A DNA stretch of 33,395 bases from Verrucomicrobiaceae bacterium (GCA_027487355.1 JAIYDT010000348.1:1-33395), one strand, 5' to 3'. Numbered from the stretch's first letter, positions 1 to 9,870 are shown. Notes: generated from the sequence alone by a model not told the origin. Made by a program: numbers and translations.

Positions 1-3000
1 CAACCGCGGACTCACCAAGGCAGGTTCCGGCACGTTGGTTCTCAACGGAGCAAACAGCTATGGAGGCCTGACGAACATCACCGCTGGCGTGCTGCGCATC
101 ACGAACGCGACGGGACTCGGTGCCGTAACGGGTGGAGTCACCCAATCCGGGACCAGTGCTCTCGAGCTCGACGGCACGGGCGCCGACTTCTCCGTCGGTG
201 CGGAAGCTCTAACGATCAATGGCGGAGGCATCACCAATCTCGGTGCGCTGCGCAACATCGCCGGCAACAACACCTACGGTGGCCCGATCACGATGGCGGC
301 ACAGTCTCGCATCAACTCGGATAGCGGCACTTTGACTCTCAACAATGCGGCAGCTGTCACTGCTCCAAACCTGACACTGGTTGTCGGTGGTGCAGGCAAT
401 ACGAACATTTCCGGTGCCGTGACGCTTGGATCGGGTGGCCTGGCCAAAGGCGACGGCGGTTCGCTCACATTGGGGGGAACGAATGTTTACTCGGGAAACA
501 CCACCCTGAGTGCCGGAACGCTCAATATCACCGGTTCGTGGACCGGAAACACGACGAGCTCGACGCTCGCCATTGGCGGCACGGCGGGCAATACCGTCAC
601 CAATGTCAGCGGAAACATCACGGCCTTCGGTTTCAACGGGGGATCGGTCAACGGTGCGGTCTCCGTTTACAATCAGACTGCGGGCCTCGCCAATTTCGCC
701 GGCAACGTCACCACGGGCGTCTACCTGGCGAGCGGGGTGGGAAGTTACGGTTACCTGAACATCACCGGCGGCACCTTCAAATCGGGCAGGCGCTTCGGTA
801 TTGCCCAGGCGCTGAATGTCGCGGTTCAGTCAACCGGCATTACCTATGTTGGCGGCACCGGCGTTCTTGATATGACCAACAGCGAGTGGGCCCTGAACTA
901 CAGCCATGGTCAGGTCACTGTGGCTGGAAGCGGCCTCATTGACCGCACTGGTGCGACCAACCCGTATGGCATCATCATGAATTCGACCGTCGCAGGCGGT
1001 CAGTATGGCGTGCTGAATGTTGCGGGGGGATCCTTTGTCACGACGACCCAGCCCATCCAATTCGGGAACAGCACCACCGCTTCCAATGGCAACAACAACA
1101 CGGCGCTGATCAATCTCGCGGCAGGAACGCTGCAGGTGGGAACTCCGATGACCACCTCTCTTCCGACAGCCGGAGCCAACAATGCCTACGTGAATTTTGC
1201 CGGCGGCACCCTGAAGACCTCGGCAGCGGTGGCGAACTGGATTCCCGCTTCCAGTGGGGCAATCACGTTCACTTCGACCTTGTTCGGAGCCATCGACAAC
1301 AGCGCGCTTTCAGGTGCGCCATCCTTCGGTGGTGGTCTAACCCTCGACTCGAACGGCTTCAACTCATCCTTGAGCAACGTCCTTTCCGCTGCGGTTGGTG
1401 ACGGGGTCGCTCAAAGCAGCCTCAGTGTGACGGGTGGCTCCGGCTACGTCGGGGCACCGGAAGTCATCTTCTCGGGCGGCACCCTCGCAAGCGGCGGAAG
1501 TCCTGCATCAGGCTATGCCCTGATCAGCGGTGGTGCAGTGACCGGCATCGTCATCACCTCGCCTGGTGCCTACACTTCCGCGCCTACAGTCACTCTGACG
1601 GGTGGCGGCGGAACCGGTGCGAGCGTCAGTGTCGGAACCCTTGTCGCCAACACCAGCGGCGGACTCACCAAGACTGGCACCGGGACCCTCACCCTTACCG
1701 GAGCGAACACCTACACGGGTGCCACTCTCGTCTCGGCGGGCACCCTGCAACTGAACTCATCAGCGGCGGGAGCTCTCACGACCAGCGGTGTGACGGTGGG
1801 TGCTGGCGGAACACTCGGGTTCACCTCGGCGACGGCTTCCACTCTGGACCTCTCCGGCAAACCCCTGACTCTCAGCGGTGGCACCTTGAACTTCGATGTC
1901 GGTGCCTCAGGCATCAATGACGCCATCACCGTTCAGGATTTCACCCTCACCGCCAACAGTTCGCTGACCTTCAATTCCCTCGGTGGCCTGTCGGAGGGTG
2001 GCAGCTACACCTTGCTGACATCTGCCAATCCGATCACCAACGGCGGCTCGTTCACCCTTTCCGGACAAACGGTCGGCCGGGTGACCCTTACCCCGACGAT
2101 CAACGCCAACACCATCACTGTGGCGACCACCGTTGACGAGAGCCAGTGGGGGGTGGACGGCAACGGCAACTGGAGTCTGGCGGGCAATTGGACCGGATAC
2201 CTTCCGGGGACCGCTGGCGACGCCGCGCTTTTCGGCCCGGCGATCACAGCACCCGTAACGGTGAGTGTCGATACTCCGCAGAGTGTCGGTTACATCCGCT
2301 TCAACAATGCCAACGCCTACACCATCGGCTCCAACGGCAGCAGCTTCCTGACGCTCAACAATGGTGCAAGTCCCGCTGTGGTAACCGTGAGCTCCGGTTC
2401 ACACACGATTGCTGAAAACATCGCCCTGCTGAGCAACTTGGGGGTGCTTCCTGCCACAGGAACAACGCTCACCATCAGCGGTATTGTCAGCGGAACTGGT
2501 CGGACGCTGGACGTCAATGGGCCAGGCACCTTGGTGCTTTCGGCCGCAAATACCTACACCGGCGCAACGACAGTCAACAATGCCACACTGAGCCTCACCG
2601 GCTCCCTGACTGGTGGCGCGGCGGTAACGATCAGCGGCAGCGGAGTGCTGAACGAAAGCGCGAGCGGCATCATCAGCGGTGCGGCCACGGTCACCCACAA
2701 CAGCACCGGCGCCAGTATCCTCGCGGGTGTCAATACCTATAGCGGAGCAACGACCGTCAGCAACGGCTCGCTCACACTCTCGGGCAACCGCACGGGTAGC
2801 AGCGGTGCTTTCAACGTTGGCACCGTGGCAGGGCAGAATGCCACGTTGACCATCTCCAATGGCAGCTATGCGCTTGGAGCCAATGCGATGAACGTGGGCA
2901 ACGCACCCACGACTGCTGCCACGGCTACTGTGAATCAATCGGCAGGTGCCATCAGTTTCAGCAGTGGCAATGCGGTTCTGCTCGGTCAGAACACCGTCGG

Positions 3001-6000
3001 CAACCAAGGTGTCTACAACCTGTCGGGTGGGTCGATCACGACCTTTGCCAGCGCCACTCGGGGCATCATTCTCGGTGTTAATTCCAATCCGACCCCAGGA
3101 ATCAACAGCGGGGGGGGCACATTCAACCTCAGCGGGACCGGCACGCTCAACATGACCGCAGCCAGTGGTGGCGGTGGTGATGCTCTTCTGGAAATCGGAC
3201 GCTCCGATACAACTGCCAACAACACGACGAATGCTTTCAATCAAATCGGCGGGACGGCCAATGTCGGAATTCTTACCATGGGTGGTGCGACATCAGGCTC
3301 CACGGGTGTGAACGCGACTTTGAGCCTGACCGCTGGCACCTTCACGGCCAATCAGTTCACGGTTCTTTCAGCGGGTGCTTCGAACGCCTCCTCGATCACG
3401 ATCGGAGGAACTGCGCAGGTAACGCTGCCTGCCATCCCATCCACAAAAGGCTCGGCATCGACTGCGGCCATCACTTTTGATTCGACCACCGGCTATCTCA
3501 GACCGACAGCGACCAGCGCGTCCTACATGCCTGCTGCCGTATTCAATGGTGGCGCGAAGCTGACCGCCAACGGGGCCAAGATCGATACCAACGGGTTCGA
3601 CATCACGATCGGTCAGGTTCTCGAAGATAACACATCCCTCGGGACCCTGACAAAGTCAGGATTGGGCAACCTGACCCTCTCTGGAGTCAATACCTACACC
3701 GGCACCACCACCATCAGCGCCGGCACCTTGACGATCAACGAGGGCTCGATCGCCGGATCCAGCAACATTGTGAACAATGGAGCTCTGGCCTATGCTCTCA
3801 CCACCAATCCCCGCACTTATGCAAATGCAATCACCGGCTCTGGCTCCCTGACGAAGAGTGGCACGAACTTGCTCACCCTCTCAGGTGCCAACTCCTACTC
3901 CGGAAACACCAACGTGACTGGAGGCACGCTGCAGATCTCCGGCTCGACGAATACGGGGTCGTCGACCCTGAATGTCGGCAGTGGCTCCGCTGGTGCATTG
4001 ACCGTTGCGACCGGTGGTTCCTTCACAACCACGGGAGCCCTGAACCTGGGTTCAGGTAATATTGGAAATGCCCTTACGGTGCAGACAGGTGCCACGATGA
4101 ATGTTGGCTCCATTGCCAACCCATGGGGCAGCAACTACACAGTGAATGGGACCCTCACCTCGGCAGGGGCATGGACGGTTTCCACAACTAGAACAACCGA
4201 CACATTCAATGGCTCAGGCACCATCAACGCCTCGTCATTGACCCTGGGCAATGCCACCACGGGAGTGAACTACACTGGCTCGGGAACGATCAACCTGTCG
4301 GGATCGGTGACGGTCGCCTCTAGCAATGGCACCGGAGCTCCATTCTACACCCAAACAAGCGGCACCTTGAATGCCGGCAGCGTGTTGCTTGGCGATAACG
4401 TTACCAACACAGCGGGTTCGCGCACCTTCAACCTGACAGGTGGGCGAGTGAACCTCGGCGCAGGAGGCATTGCTTCGACCGGCACTACCGCAGCAACCCG
4501 TGTTGTCAACCTCGGCACTGGCACTCTCGGCGCTAGCGCAAATTGGTCCAGCAGCTTGCCGATGAACCTCACGACCGTCGCTGGGGTGACGATCAACACG
4601 TTGGACTCGGTTGATAACACGACCGCTCGCACGATCACCCTGTCGGGCGTTCTTTCCGGCACCAGCAACTCCCTGACCAAGGAAGGTGCCGGGGTCCTGG
4701 TTCTCTCCGGCACCAACACCTACACCGGTCCCACGACCATCACTGAGGGAACGATCCGACTCGGCGCGGCCGGCACAACTGGAGCGCTTGCTCCGACCAG
4801 CGCCATTACCAACAACGGCAGCTTGGTCATCGATCGCAGCAATGCTTCGGCTCAGGGAACTGACTTCGGCACGATCAGTGGAACTGGATCGCTGACACAG
4901 GCAGGATCAGGCACCACAACGCTCAATGCTGCCAACACCTACAGCGGCACAACCTCGATCACGGGGGGCACTCTCAGCGTATCAGCGGATAACAACCTCG
5001 GCACCGCTCCAGGATCAGCGACACCCGCCAGCCTGGTGATCAATGGAGGTGCTCTCTCAGCCAGTGCCAGCTTTACTTTGAACTCCAATCGAGGGATCGC
5101 CCTGGGCACAACCGGCATCACCGGCGGCACGATTGGTGTTGCCGCCGGAACACTGAGCTACGGTGGCGTCATTGCCGACAATGGCGGAACGAACTTCCTC
5201 ACCAAGACTGGAGCGGGCACGTTGACGCTCTCCGGTGCGAACAGCTACAGCGGTGGCACGACGATCAGTGCCGGCATCATCAACGCAACCACCAGCAACA
5301 ATGTGCTCGGTAGCGGAGATATTACCTTCAACGGCGGTGCGCGATTGGAGTTGGGCGCACTGACATTAGCCAATGCGATCAACCTGGGCAGCAACACCGG
5401 AGCAGTCGGAAGAGGAATGGTCGAAGGCACCAATGGTGTTTCGACGATTTCAGGGCCGATCTCGGTTACCGCAGGACCCGCTGCTGGCGGAACTTTCGCC
5501 ACGACTGGCGCAGGCACACTTCTGAATGTGGATGGTGCGATTACGGCGACACCTGCCTCGACAGTCGTGTCCGTGAGAGTGGGTAACGTCAACTTTGGAG
5601 GCGGCGGCAACTACACCGATCTGAGAGTCAGTCGCAACGTTGGACTCAACGCCAACAACGGCATTGCCACCACGGCCGTCATGACTGTGGGTGCCTCGGA
5701 GATTTGCGTCGTCGATTTGAAGGGCTTCAATCAGAGCCTTGCTGGCATGATCAAGGGTGCTCAACCCGCTTCTGTGGTCAACGGCACGGCTGCCACGACC
5801 AGCACGCTGACACTTGCCAATTCAGCCAACAGCACCAACGCGGTCATTCTCGCAGGAACGGGTGCGGGAACCTTGGCCATCACTCAGGCTGGATCAGCGG
5901 TTCAAACCCTGAGCGGCGTGAACACCTACACTGGAGCGACAACCGTCAGCAGCGGCACGCTCGCAGCGGGTGTCGCTTCCGTGACGAATACCAGCGGCGC

Positions 6001-6964
6001 GTTTGGCAACAACTCGGCCGTGGTCATGGCTGACAATGCCACTGCAATCCTGGACATCACCGGCTTCAACACACAGATCGGTTCCATTACCGGTGGTGGA
6101 GCGACCGGCGGCAATGTGACCCTCGGGGCTGCAACCCTGACTGTGGGTGGTGACAATACCAGCCCCACAGCCTATGCCGGGGTCATTTCAGGAACTGGTG
6201 GGCTGACCAAGATCGGAACCGGGACACAGATTCTTACAGGAACCAACACCTACACAGGTGCCACGAGCGTTTCCGCAGGCACTCTGGCCCTCGTAGGAGG
6301 CAGTCAAGCATCGCCCATCACGGTAAGTCCTGGCGCATCCCTGAGCTTCACCCTCGGGTCATCAACGTCCTCGACGAGCACCTTCAATGTCAGCTCCGGC
6401 ACAATCAAGATCACCGGCACCCCGACATTGCCCAGCTACACCTTGATCAGTGCCTCGACCGGCATTACCGGCACGCCGACACTGGATGCAGCCATTCCTG
6501 GCTATGTTCTGAAAGCCGTGGGCAACACCCTCGTTCTGGAGAATCCTTACGAGGTTTGGGCCGCTGCCACTGGTGCGACCGGAGGCAAAGCCGCTGACCC
6601 GGATGGCGATGGCTACAACAACCTCATGGAATTCGCCTTCGGAACGGATCCAACCACGAACTCGGCGGGTTCCATCGCCTACTCCGGTGGTGCGGTCACT
6701 GCCACTGGGCAGCCAGTGCTCGAAGAAGACGGCGGCGTCTATTACGCCGTGTTCGCTCGCCGCACTGACTACGTCGCTGCCGGCTTGACCTACACGGTGC
6801 AGTTCACCGCCGGTCTCGATCAGTGGGTCACCAGCGTGACGGTGCCGACGGTCGTCGCGACTGATGGCACGATCGATGCGGTGCGCGTGCCGTTCCCGAA
6901 TTTCGTCGCATCTCCCAGTGGACCGAAGAAGCCCCATTTCTTCCGTGTCACAATCGCGGATTGA
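1..6964 (+). CDS. Giant surface/autotransporter-like protein with autotransporter-associated beta-strand (PATR) repeats; 5' end truncated by window
   Basis: ORF 35..6964 is open to the left edge (frame reads NRGLTKAGSGTLVLNGANSYGG from nt 2). About 12 copies of 'GxLTKxGxGTLxLxGxNTYTGxTTxxxGTLxxx'; Thr/Ser/Gly/Asn-rich; C-terminal 'DPDGDGYNNLMEFAFGTDP...' module; stop TGA at 6962-6964. Confidence 0.9.
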   Translation, partial: NRGLTKAGSGTLVLNGANSYGGLTNITAGVLRITNATGLGAVTGGVTQSGTSALELDGTGADFSVGAEALTINGGGITNLGALRNIAGNNTYGGPITMAAQSRINSDSGTLTLNNAAAVTAPNLTLVVGGAGNTNISGAVTLGSGGLAKGDGGSLTLGGTNVYSGNTTLSAGTLNITGSWTGNTTSSTLAIGGTAGNTVTNVSGNITAFGFNGGSVNGAVSVYNQTAGLANFAGNVTTGVYLASGVGSYGYLNITGGTFKSGRRFGIAQALNVAVQSTGITYVGGTGVLDMTNSEWALNYSHGQVTVAGSGLIDRTGATNPYGIIMNSTVAGGQYGVLNVAGGSFVTTTQPIQFGNSTTASNGNNNTALINLAAGTLQVGTPMTTSLPTAGANNAYVNFAGGTLKTSAAVANWIPASSGAITFTSTLFGAIDNSALSGAPSFGGGLTLDSNGFNSSLSNVLSAAVGDGVAQSSLSVTGGSGYVGAPEVIFSGGTLASGGSPASGYALISGGAVTGIVITSPGAYTSAPTVTLTGGGGTGASVSVGTLVANTSGGLTKTGTGTLTLTGANTYTGATLVSAGTLQLNSSAAGALTTSGVTVGAGGTLGFTSATASTLDLSGKPLTLSGGTLNFDVGASGINDAITVQDFTLTANSSLTFNSLGGLSEGGSYTLLTSANPITNGGSFTLSGQTVGRVTLTPTINANTITVATTVDESQWGVDGNGNWSLAGNWTGYLPGTAGDAALFGPAITAPVTVSVDTPQSVGYIRFNNANAYTIGSNGSSFLTLNNGASPAVVTVSSGSHTIAENIALLSNLGVLPATGTTLTISGIVSGTGRTLDVNGPGTLVLSAANTYTGATTVNNATLSLTGSLTGGAAVTISGSGVLNESASGIISGAATVTHNSTGASILAGVNTYSGATTVSNGSLTLSGNRTGSSGAFNVGTVAGQNATLTISNGSYALGANAMNVGNAPTTAATATVNQSAGAISFSSGNAVLLGQNTVGNQGVYNLSGGSITTFASATRGIILGVNSNPTPGINSGGGTFNLSGTGTLNMTAASGGGGDALLEIGRSDTTANNTTNAFNQIGGTANVGILTMGGATSGSTGVNATLSLTAGTFTANQFTVLSAGASNASSITIGGTAQVTLPAIPSTKGSASTAAITFDSTTGYLRPTATSASYMPAAVFNGGAKLTANGAKIDTNGFDITIGQVLEDNTSLGTLTKSGLGNLTLSGVNTYTGTTTISAGTLTINEGSIAGSSNIVNNGALAYALTTNPRTYANAITGSGSLTKSGTNLLTLSGANSYSGNTNVTGGTLQISGSTNTGSSTLNVGSGSAGALTVATGGSFTTTGALNLGSGNIGNALTVQTGATMNVGSIANPWGSNYTVNGTLTSAGAWTVSTTRTTDTFNGSGTINASSLTLGNATTGVNYTGSGTINLSGSVTVASSNGTGAPFYTQTSGTLNAGSVLLGDNVTNTAGSRTFNLTGGRVNLGAGGIASTGTTAATRVVNLGTGTLGASANWSSSLPMNLTTVAGVTINTLDSVDNTTARTITLSGVLSGTSNSLTKEGAGVLVLSGTNTYTGPTTITEGTIRLGAAGTTGALAPTSAITNNGSLVIDRSNASAQGTDFGTISGTGSLTQAGSGTTTLNAANTYSGTTSITGGTLSVSADNNLGTAPGSATPASLVINGGALSASASFTLNSNRGIALGTTGITGGTIGVAAGTLSYGGVIADNGGTNFLTKTGAGTLTLSGANSYSGGTTISAGIINATTSNNVLGSGDITFNGGARLELGALTLANAINLGSNTGAVGRGMVEGTNGVSTISGPISVTAGPAAGGTFATTGAGTLLNVDGAITATPASTVVSVRVGNVNFGGGGNYTDLRVSRNVGLNANNGIATTAVMTVGASEICVVDLKGFNQSLAGMIKGAQPASVVNGTAATTSTLTLANSANSTNAVILAGTGAGTLAITQAGSAVQTLSGVNTYTGATTVSSGTLAAGVASVTNTSGAFGNNSAVVMADNATAILDITGFNTQIGSITGGGATGGNVTLGAATLTVGGDNTSPTAYAGVISGTGGLTKIGTGTQILTGTNTYTGATSVSAGTLALVGGSQASPITVSPGASLSFTLGSSTSSTSTFNVSSGTIKITGTPTLPSYTLISASTGITGTPTLDAAIPGYVLKAVGNTLVLENPYEVWAAATGATGGKAADPDGDGYNNLMEFAFGTDPTTNSAGSIAYSGGAVTATGQPVLEEDGGVYYAVFARRTDYVAAGLTYTVQFTAGLDQWVTSVTVPTVVATDGTIDAVRVPFPNFVASPSGPKKPHFFRVTIAD
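2..6330 (+). repeat. Degenerate protein-level repeat array (PATR-type, ~12 recognisable units) with recurring DNA core 'aa(c/t)acctacac(c/t)gg'
   Basis: Units seen at about nt 2-100, 440-535, 1660-1760, 2500-2600, 2715-2790, 3640-3735, 3837-3945, 4670-4770, 4885-4985, 5197-5290, 5875-5965, 6200-6300 (approximate, from the translation). Confidence 0.8.
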
Positions 6965-7004
6965 TTCATTTGGCTGCCTGTAAACCCACAACTACCGAGA
7001 TCGA

Positions 7005-8318
7005 ATGAAATCAAAGGGCTTTTCCATCGCTGGCATCCTGAGTTGGTCCTTCCTGCTTCCAGCCTCTGCGGATGTCATCTACAGCAATCTCCGGAACATC
7101 ACCATCCCGACCAATTTCTCGGGGGTGTATTTGAATTTGGAAACGGGAAGCTGGAATACGAACATCAACAGCCCGCAGGCAGGCTGGGACCTCAATCCGT
7201 TCTTTGGCGGATCGGTCCTTTGGAACAGCCCTACCTTCCAACCTGTCCGCACCGGGACGGGAGAGATGGATGCGGTGGTGAATGTGGCAGCGGGTTCGAC
7301 CGTCGGCAGCGGCAGCACTTACTCCACCTTCGTCCAAGGTTCGGGCGGAGAGAATCCCGGTGATCCGGGTTATGGTATCTCTGAAACCCACATGGGTGCC
7401 GGGGTTGGCCAGTTCGTCTCCGGCACCGAAGGCTATCTCGGCTTCCGCCTCAACGGCAGTGACTACGGCTACATGCGGGTCGTCCTCACCAACAACGGCA
7501 GCGGAGCCGTCATCAAGGACTGGGCCTATGACACCAGCGGAGCCTCCGTCGTTGTCGGCGGCATCCGCCAGGTCGGCCAGGACGTGATCCTCTCCTCCGG
7601 CTTCACCCTCGGTTCTGCCGTCGTCAACTCCGGCGGGACCACCAACCTCGTCAAAACCGGAGCCGGCACCAACATCCTGGGTGCCACCAGCACCTACACC
7701 GGCACCACGACGGTTAACGAAGGCAAGCTGCTCATCACCGGAAACCTTGCCAACACCAGCGCCGTCATCGTCAACGATGGAGGCACCCTTGGCGGCAACG
7801 GCAGCATCGCCGGCAGCGTCACCCTCGAAAGCGGGGCCACGATCTCGGCAGGCGAGGGGATCGACACCCTCACCACCGGCGGCAACACCTGGAACGGCAG
7901 TTCATCCCTCATCTTCCAGTTCAGCACCGATGGCGGCAGTGGCGCGGCAGGCAGCGAGTGGGATCAACTCGGCATCAACGGCGGGCTTGATCTCAGCGCA
8001 GCGTCCAGCAGCAATCAGATTTCACTGTCCCTGCTGAGCATGTCCAACGCCACCTCCTCCGGGTTGCTTGGATCCTGGGACGCGAACTCCAATGCCACCT
8101 GGTCTGGAATTGTCACCACCACCTCCGGCATCACCAGCTTCGCGAGCGACAAATTCCTGATCGACACCACGAACTTCCAGAACCCACTCAATGGCAGCTT
8201 TTCGGTGGTGCTCAACGGCAGCAACCTCGATCTGGTCTATACCACCGTTCCCGAACCCGGAGCGTCCCTGCTCGGCGGGTTGGGTCTGCTCATCCTGCTG
8301 CAACGGCGCAGACGCTGA
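7005..8318 (+). CDS. PEP-CTERM sorting-domain protein with one PATR repeat
   Basis: 437 aa; N-terminal signal-like 'MKSKGFSIAGILSWSFLLPASA'; repeat 'TNLVKTGAGTNILGATSTYTGTTTVNEGKLLITG'; C-terminus 'VPEPGASLLGGLGLLILLQRRRR' (PEP motif, TM, basic tail). Confidence 0.9.
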   Translation: MKSKGFSIAGILSWSFLLPASADVIYSNLRNITIPTNFSGVYLNLETGSWNTNINSPQAGWDLNPFFGGSVLWNSPTFQPVRTGTGEMDAVVNVAAGSTVGSGSTYSTFVQGSGGENPGDPGYGISETHMGAGVGQFVSGTEGYLGFRLNGSDYGYMRVVLTNNGSGAVIKDWAYDTSGASVVVGGIRQVGQDVILSSGFTLGSAVVNSGGTTNLVKTGAGTNILGATSTYTGTTTVNEGKLLITGNLANTSAVIVNDGGTLGGNGSIAGSVTLESGATISAGEGIDTLTTGGNTWNGSSSLIFQFSTDGGSGAAGSEWDQLGINGGLDLSAASSSNQISLSLLSMSNATSSGLLGSWDANSNATWSGIVTTTSGITSFASDKFLIDTTNFQNPLNGSFSVVLNGSNLDLVYTTVPEPGASLLGGLGLLILLQRRRR

Positions 8319-8437
8319 GGGGTGGATCGAGTGTTTGGCTTTCTGACTCTGCAACAGGCTCCGCACCGTCTCCATCCTGCACTGCTCTCGTCGCCTGTCG
8401 GCTCGTAGCACCTCGACTCAAGGTGAAATCGATTGAG

Positions 8438-8469
8438 TCTGAAACGCGCAGGCTTCGCAGTGTTTCAGA
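8438..8469. terminator. Candidate hairpin between convergent genes
   Basis: TCTGAAAC (8438-8445) / GTTTCAGA (8462-8469), 8-bp perfect stem, between the + gene ending at 8318 and the - gene ending at 8570; no clear T-tract. Confidence 0.35.
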
Positions 8470-8569
8470 GGGACTGTCTCAGAAGAACAGTCGAATCAAC
8501 TGTGTCTTGGGACAGCTGCTCATGAAGTTTCTAGCGCTGACTTCAGTGAGGTTGGAACGCTCGAAGAAC

Positions 8570-8929
8570 TCAATCCCCACCACCTCCACTGCTACTGCCT
8601 CCCCCAGAATCGCCACCGCCGCTGCTGTCGCTAAACCCACCATCGAATCCGCCGCCGCTGTCACTGTGGGAATGACTGCCGGAGTCGTGATGGGAATGCC
8701 CGTCCCAGCCCGTGTGGGCATGTTGGGACGGTTCGTGATGATGCGGAGGGGGGCTGCTGTCGATCGGTGGAAACATGCTGGAGTCCTGAAGCGGAAATCC
8801 GCTGTCAGACTGGGAGGCATCCGACCGTCGTCGGGGACCGCTTGAACGTTTTCCGTTTGCTTCTGTGGAAATCAGCATCACGGCGATCACGCCCCCAACG
8901 ACGAGGAAGAAGATCAAGAAAGGAAGCAT
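8570..8929 (-). CDS. Small membrane-anchored protein with low-complexity His/Ser/Gly/Asp-rich tail
   Basis: 119 aa; N-terminal TM 'MLPFLIFFLVVGGVIAVMLI' then 'HHHEPSQHAHTGWDGHSHHDSGSHSHSDSGGGFDGG...SSSGGGGD'. Confidence 0.6.
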   Translation of the reverse strand: MLPFLIFFLVVGGVIAVMLISTEANGKRSSGPRRRSDASQSDSGFPLQDSSMFPPIDSSPPPHHHEPSQHAHTGWDGHSHHDSGSHSHSDSGGGFDGGFSDSSGGGDSGGGSSSGGGGD

Positions 8930-8998
8930 GGCGGGGAATCAGTTGGATCTGCTTGTTGTTCGCTCATGAAATGACCTGTCGGTTGAATCCCATCGTGC

Positions 8999-9853
8999 CT
9001 AGCAGAGGTCGCAGGCAAGACGGATGGCGCGGATCATGGAACTGGGGTCGGCGAGGTCCTTGCCCGCGATTCCGAAAGCGGTGCCGTGGTCAGGGCTGGT
9101 GCGGGGCTTGGGAAGGCCGAGGGTGATATTTACCGCTGTGTCGAAATCGAGCAGCTTGAGAGGAATCAAGCCCTGGTCGTGGTACATCGCGAGCACGCCG
9201 TCGAAGCCACCACGGGCAGCGTCGCGGAAAATCGCATCAGGCACTCCGGGCCCGGAGAAATGGGCCATGCCGGTGGCGTTCAGGGCCTCGATCGCCGGGG
9301 AAATGATCCGGATCTCCTCGTCGCCGAAGGCTCCATCCTCACCCGCGTGAGGGTTGAGTCCGGCCACCACAACGCGGGGTAGGGCACCGCTTTTTCGAGA
9401 AAGAAAGTCTGCGAGGAGCTTGCCGGTTCTCACGATCGACCCGACCGACAAGAGTCCGGGAACTTGGGAAAGGGGGACATGGATGGTGGCGAGCGCGACG
9501 GTCAGAGTGTCGCCACTCAGGCACATTCCATAGTCTTGAACACCAAGCACATCCGCGAAAAATTCCGTCTGTCCTGGAAACTGGAATCCGACGCTCTGGA
9601 GCTGCTTCTTCGAGACCGGCGCAGTGACCACGGCATCTGCCCGACCGTCGAGAAGCCTCGCTCCGGCGTCCTTCAGGGCCTCATAGGACGCGAGGGCGGA
9701 GCGGAGGTCTGGCTTGCCTGGAATGCCTGCCGATTCATCGCCGATCACCTCAAACCGATAACCCACCGGCAAGGCACCGGAGGCAAGGGCCTTTCGGACG
9801 ACTTCGGGGCCGATCCCGGCAGGATCACCGAGGGTGATGGCAATGGTGGGCAC
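8999..9853 (-). CDS. pdxA: 4-hydroxythreonine-4-phosphate dehydrogenase
   Basis: 284 aa; 'MPTIAITLGDPAGIGPEVV', 'ADAVVTAPVSKK', 'GLNPHAGEDGAFGDEE', 'GFDGVLAMYHDQGLIPLKLLDFDTAVNITLGLPKPRTSPDHGTAFGIAGK' match PdxA family signatures. Confidence 0.93.
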   Translation of the reverse strand: MPTIAITLGDPAGIGPEVVRKALASGALPVGYRFEVIGDESAGIPGKPDLRSALASYEALKDAGARLLDGRADAVVTAPVSKKQLQSVGFQFPGQTEFFADVLGVQDYGMCLSGDTLTVALATIHVPLSQVPGLLSVGSIVRTGKLLADFLSRKSGALPRVVVAGLNPHAGEDGAFGDEEIRIISPAIEALNATGMAHFSGPGVPDAIFRDAARGGFDGVLAMYHDQGLIPLKLLDFDTAVNITLGLPKPRTSPDHGTAFGIAGKDLADPSSMIRAIRLACDLC

Positions 9854-9870
9854 GGTGTTGGGTCGCTCGC

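Noticed and set aside
2399-3244. 281-aa minus-strand ORF inside the PATR giant gene
   Set aside because: Antisense shadow ORF in GC-rich repetitive coding DNA; composition not protein-like and the + frame has clear repeat motifs.
1-6330. CRISPR-like periodicity in the repeat-rich first 6 kb
   Set aside because: Repeats are degenerate, in-frame protein repeats of an open CDS with variable spacing, not identical DNA repeats with spacers.
8462-8520. Second small inverted repeat GACTGT/ACAGTC next to the 8438-8469 hairpin
   Set aside because: Only 6 bp with a 9-nt loop; expected by chance at this length.
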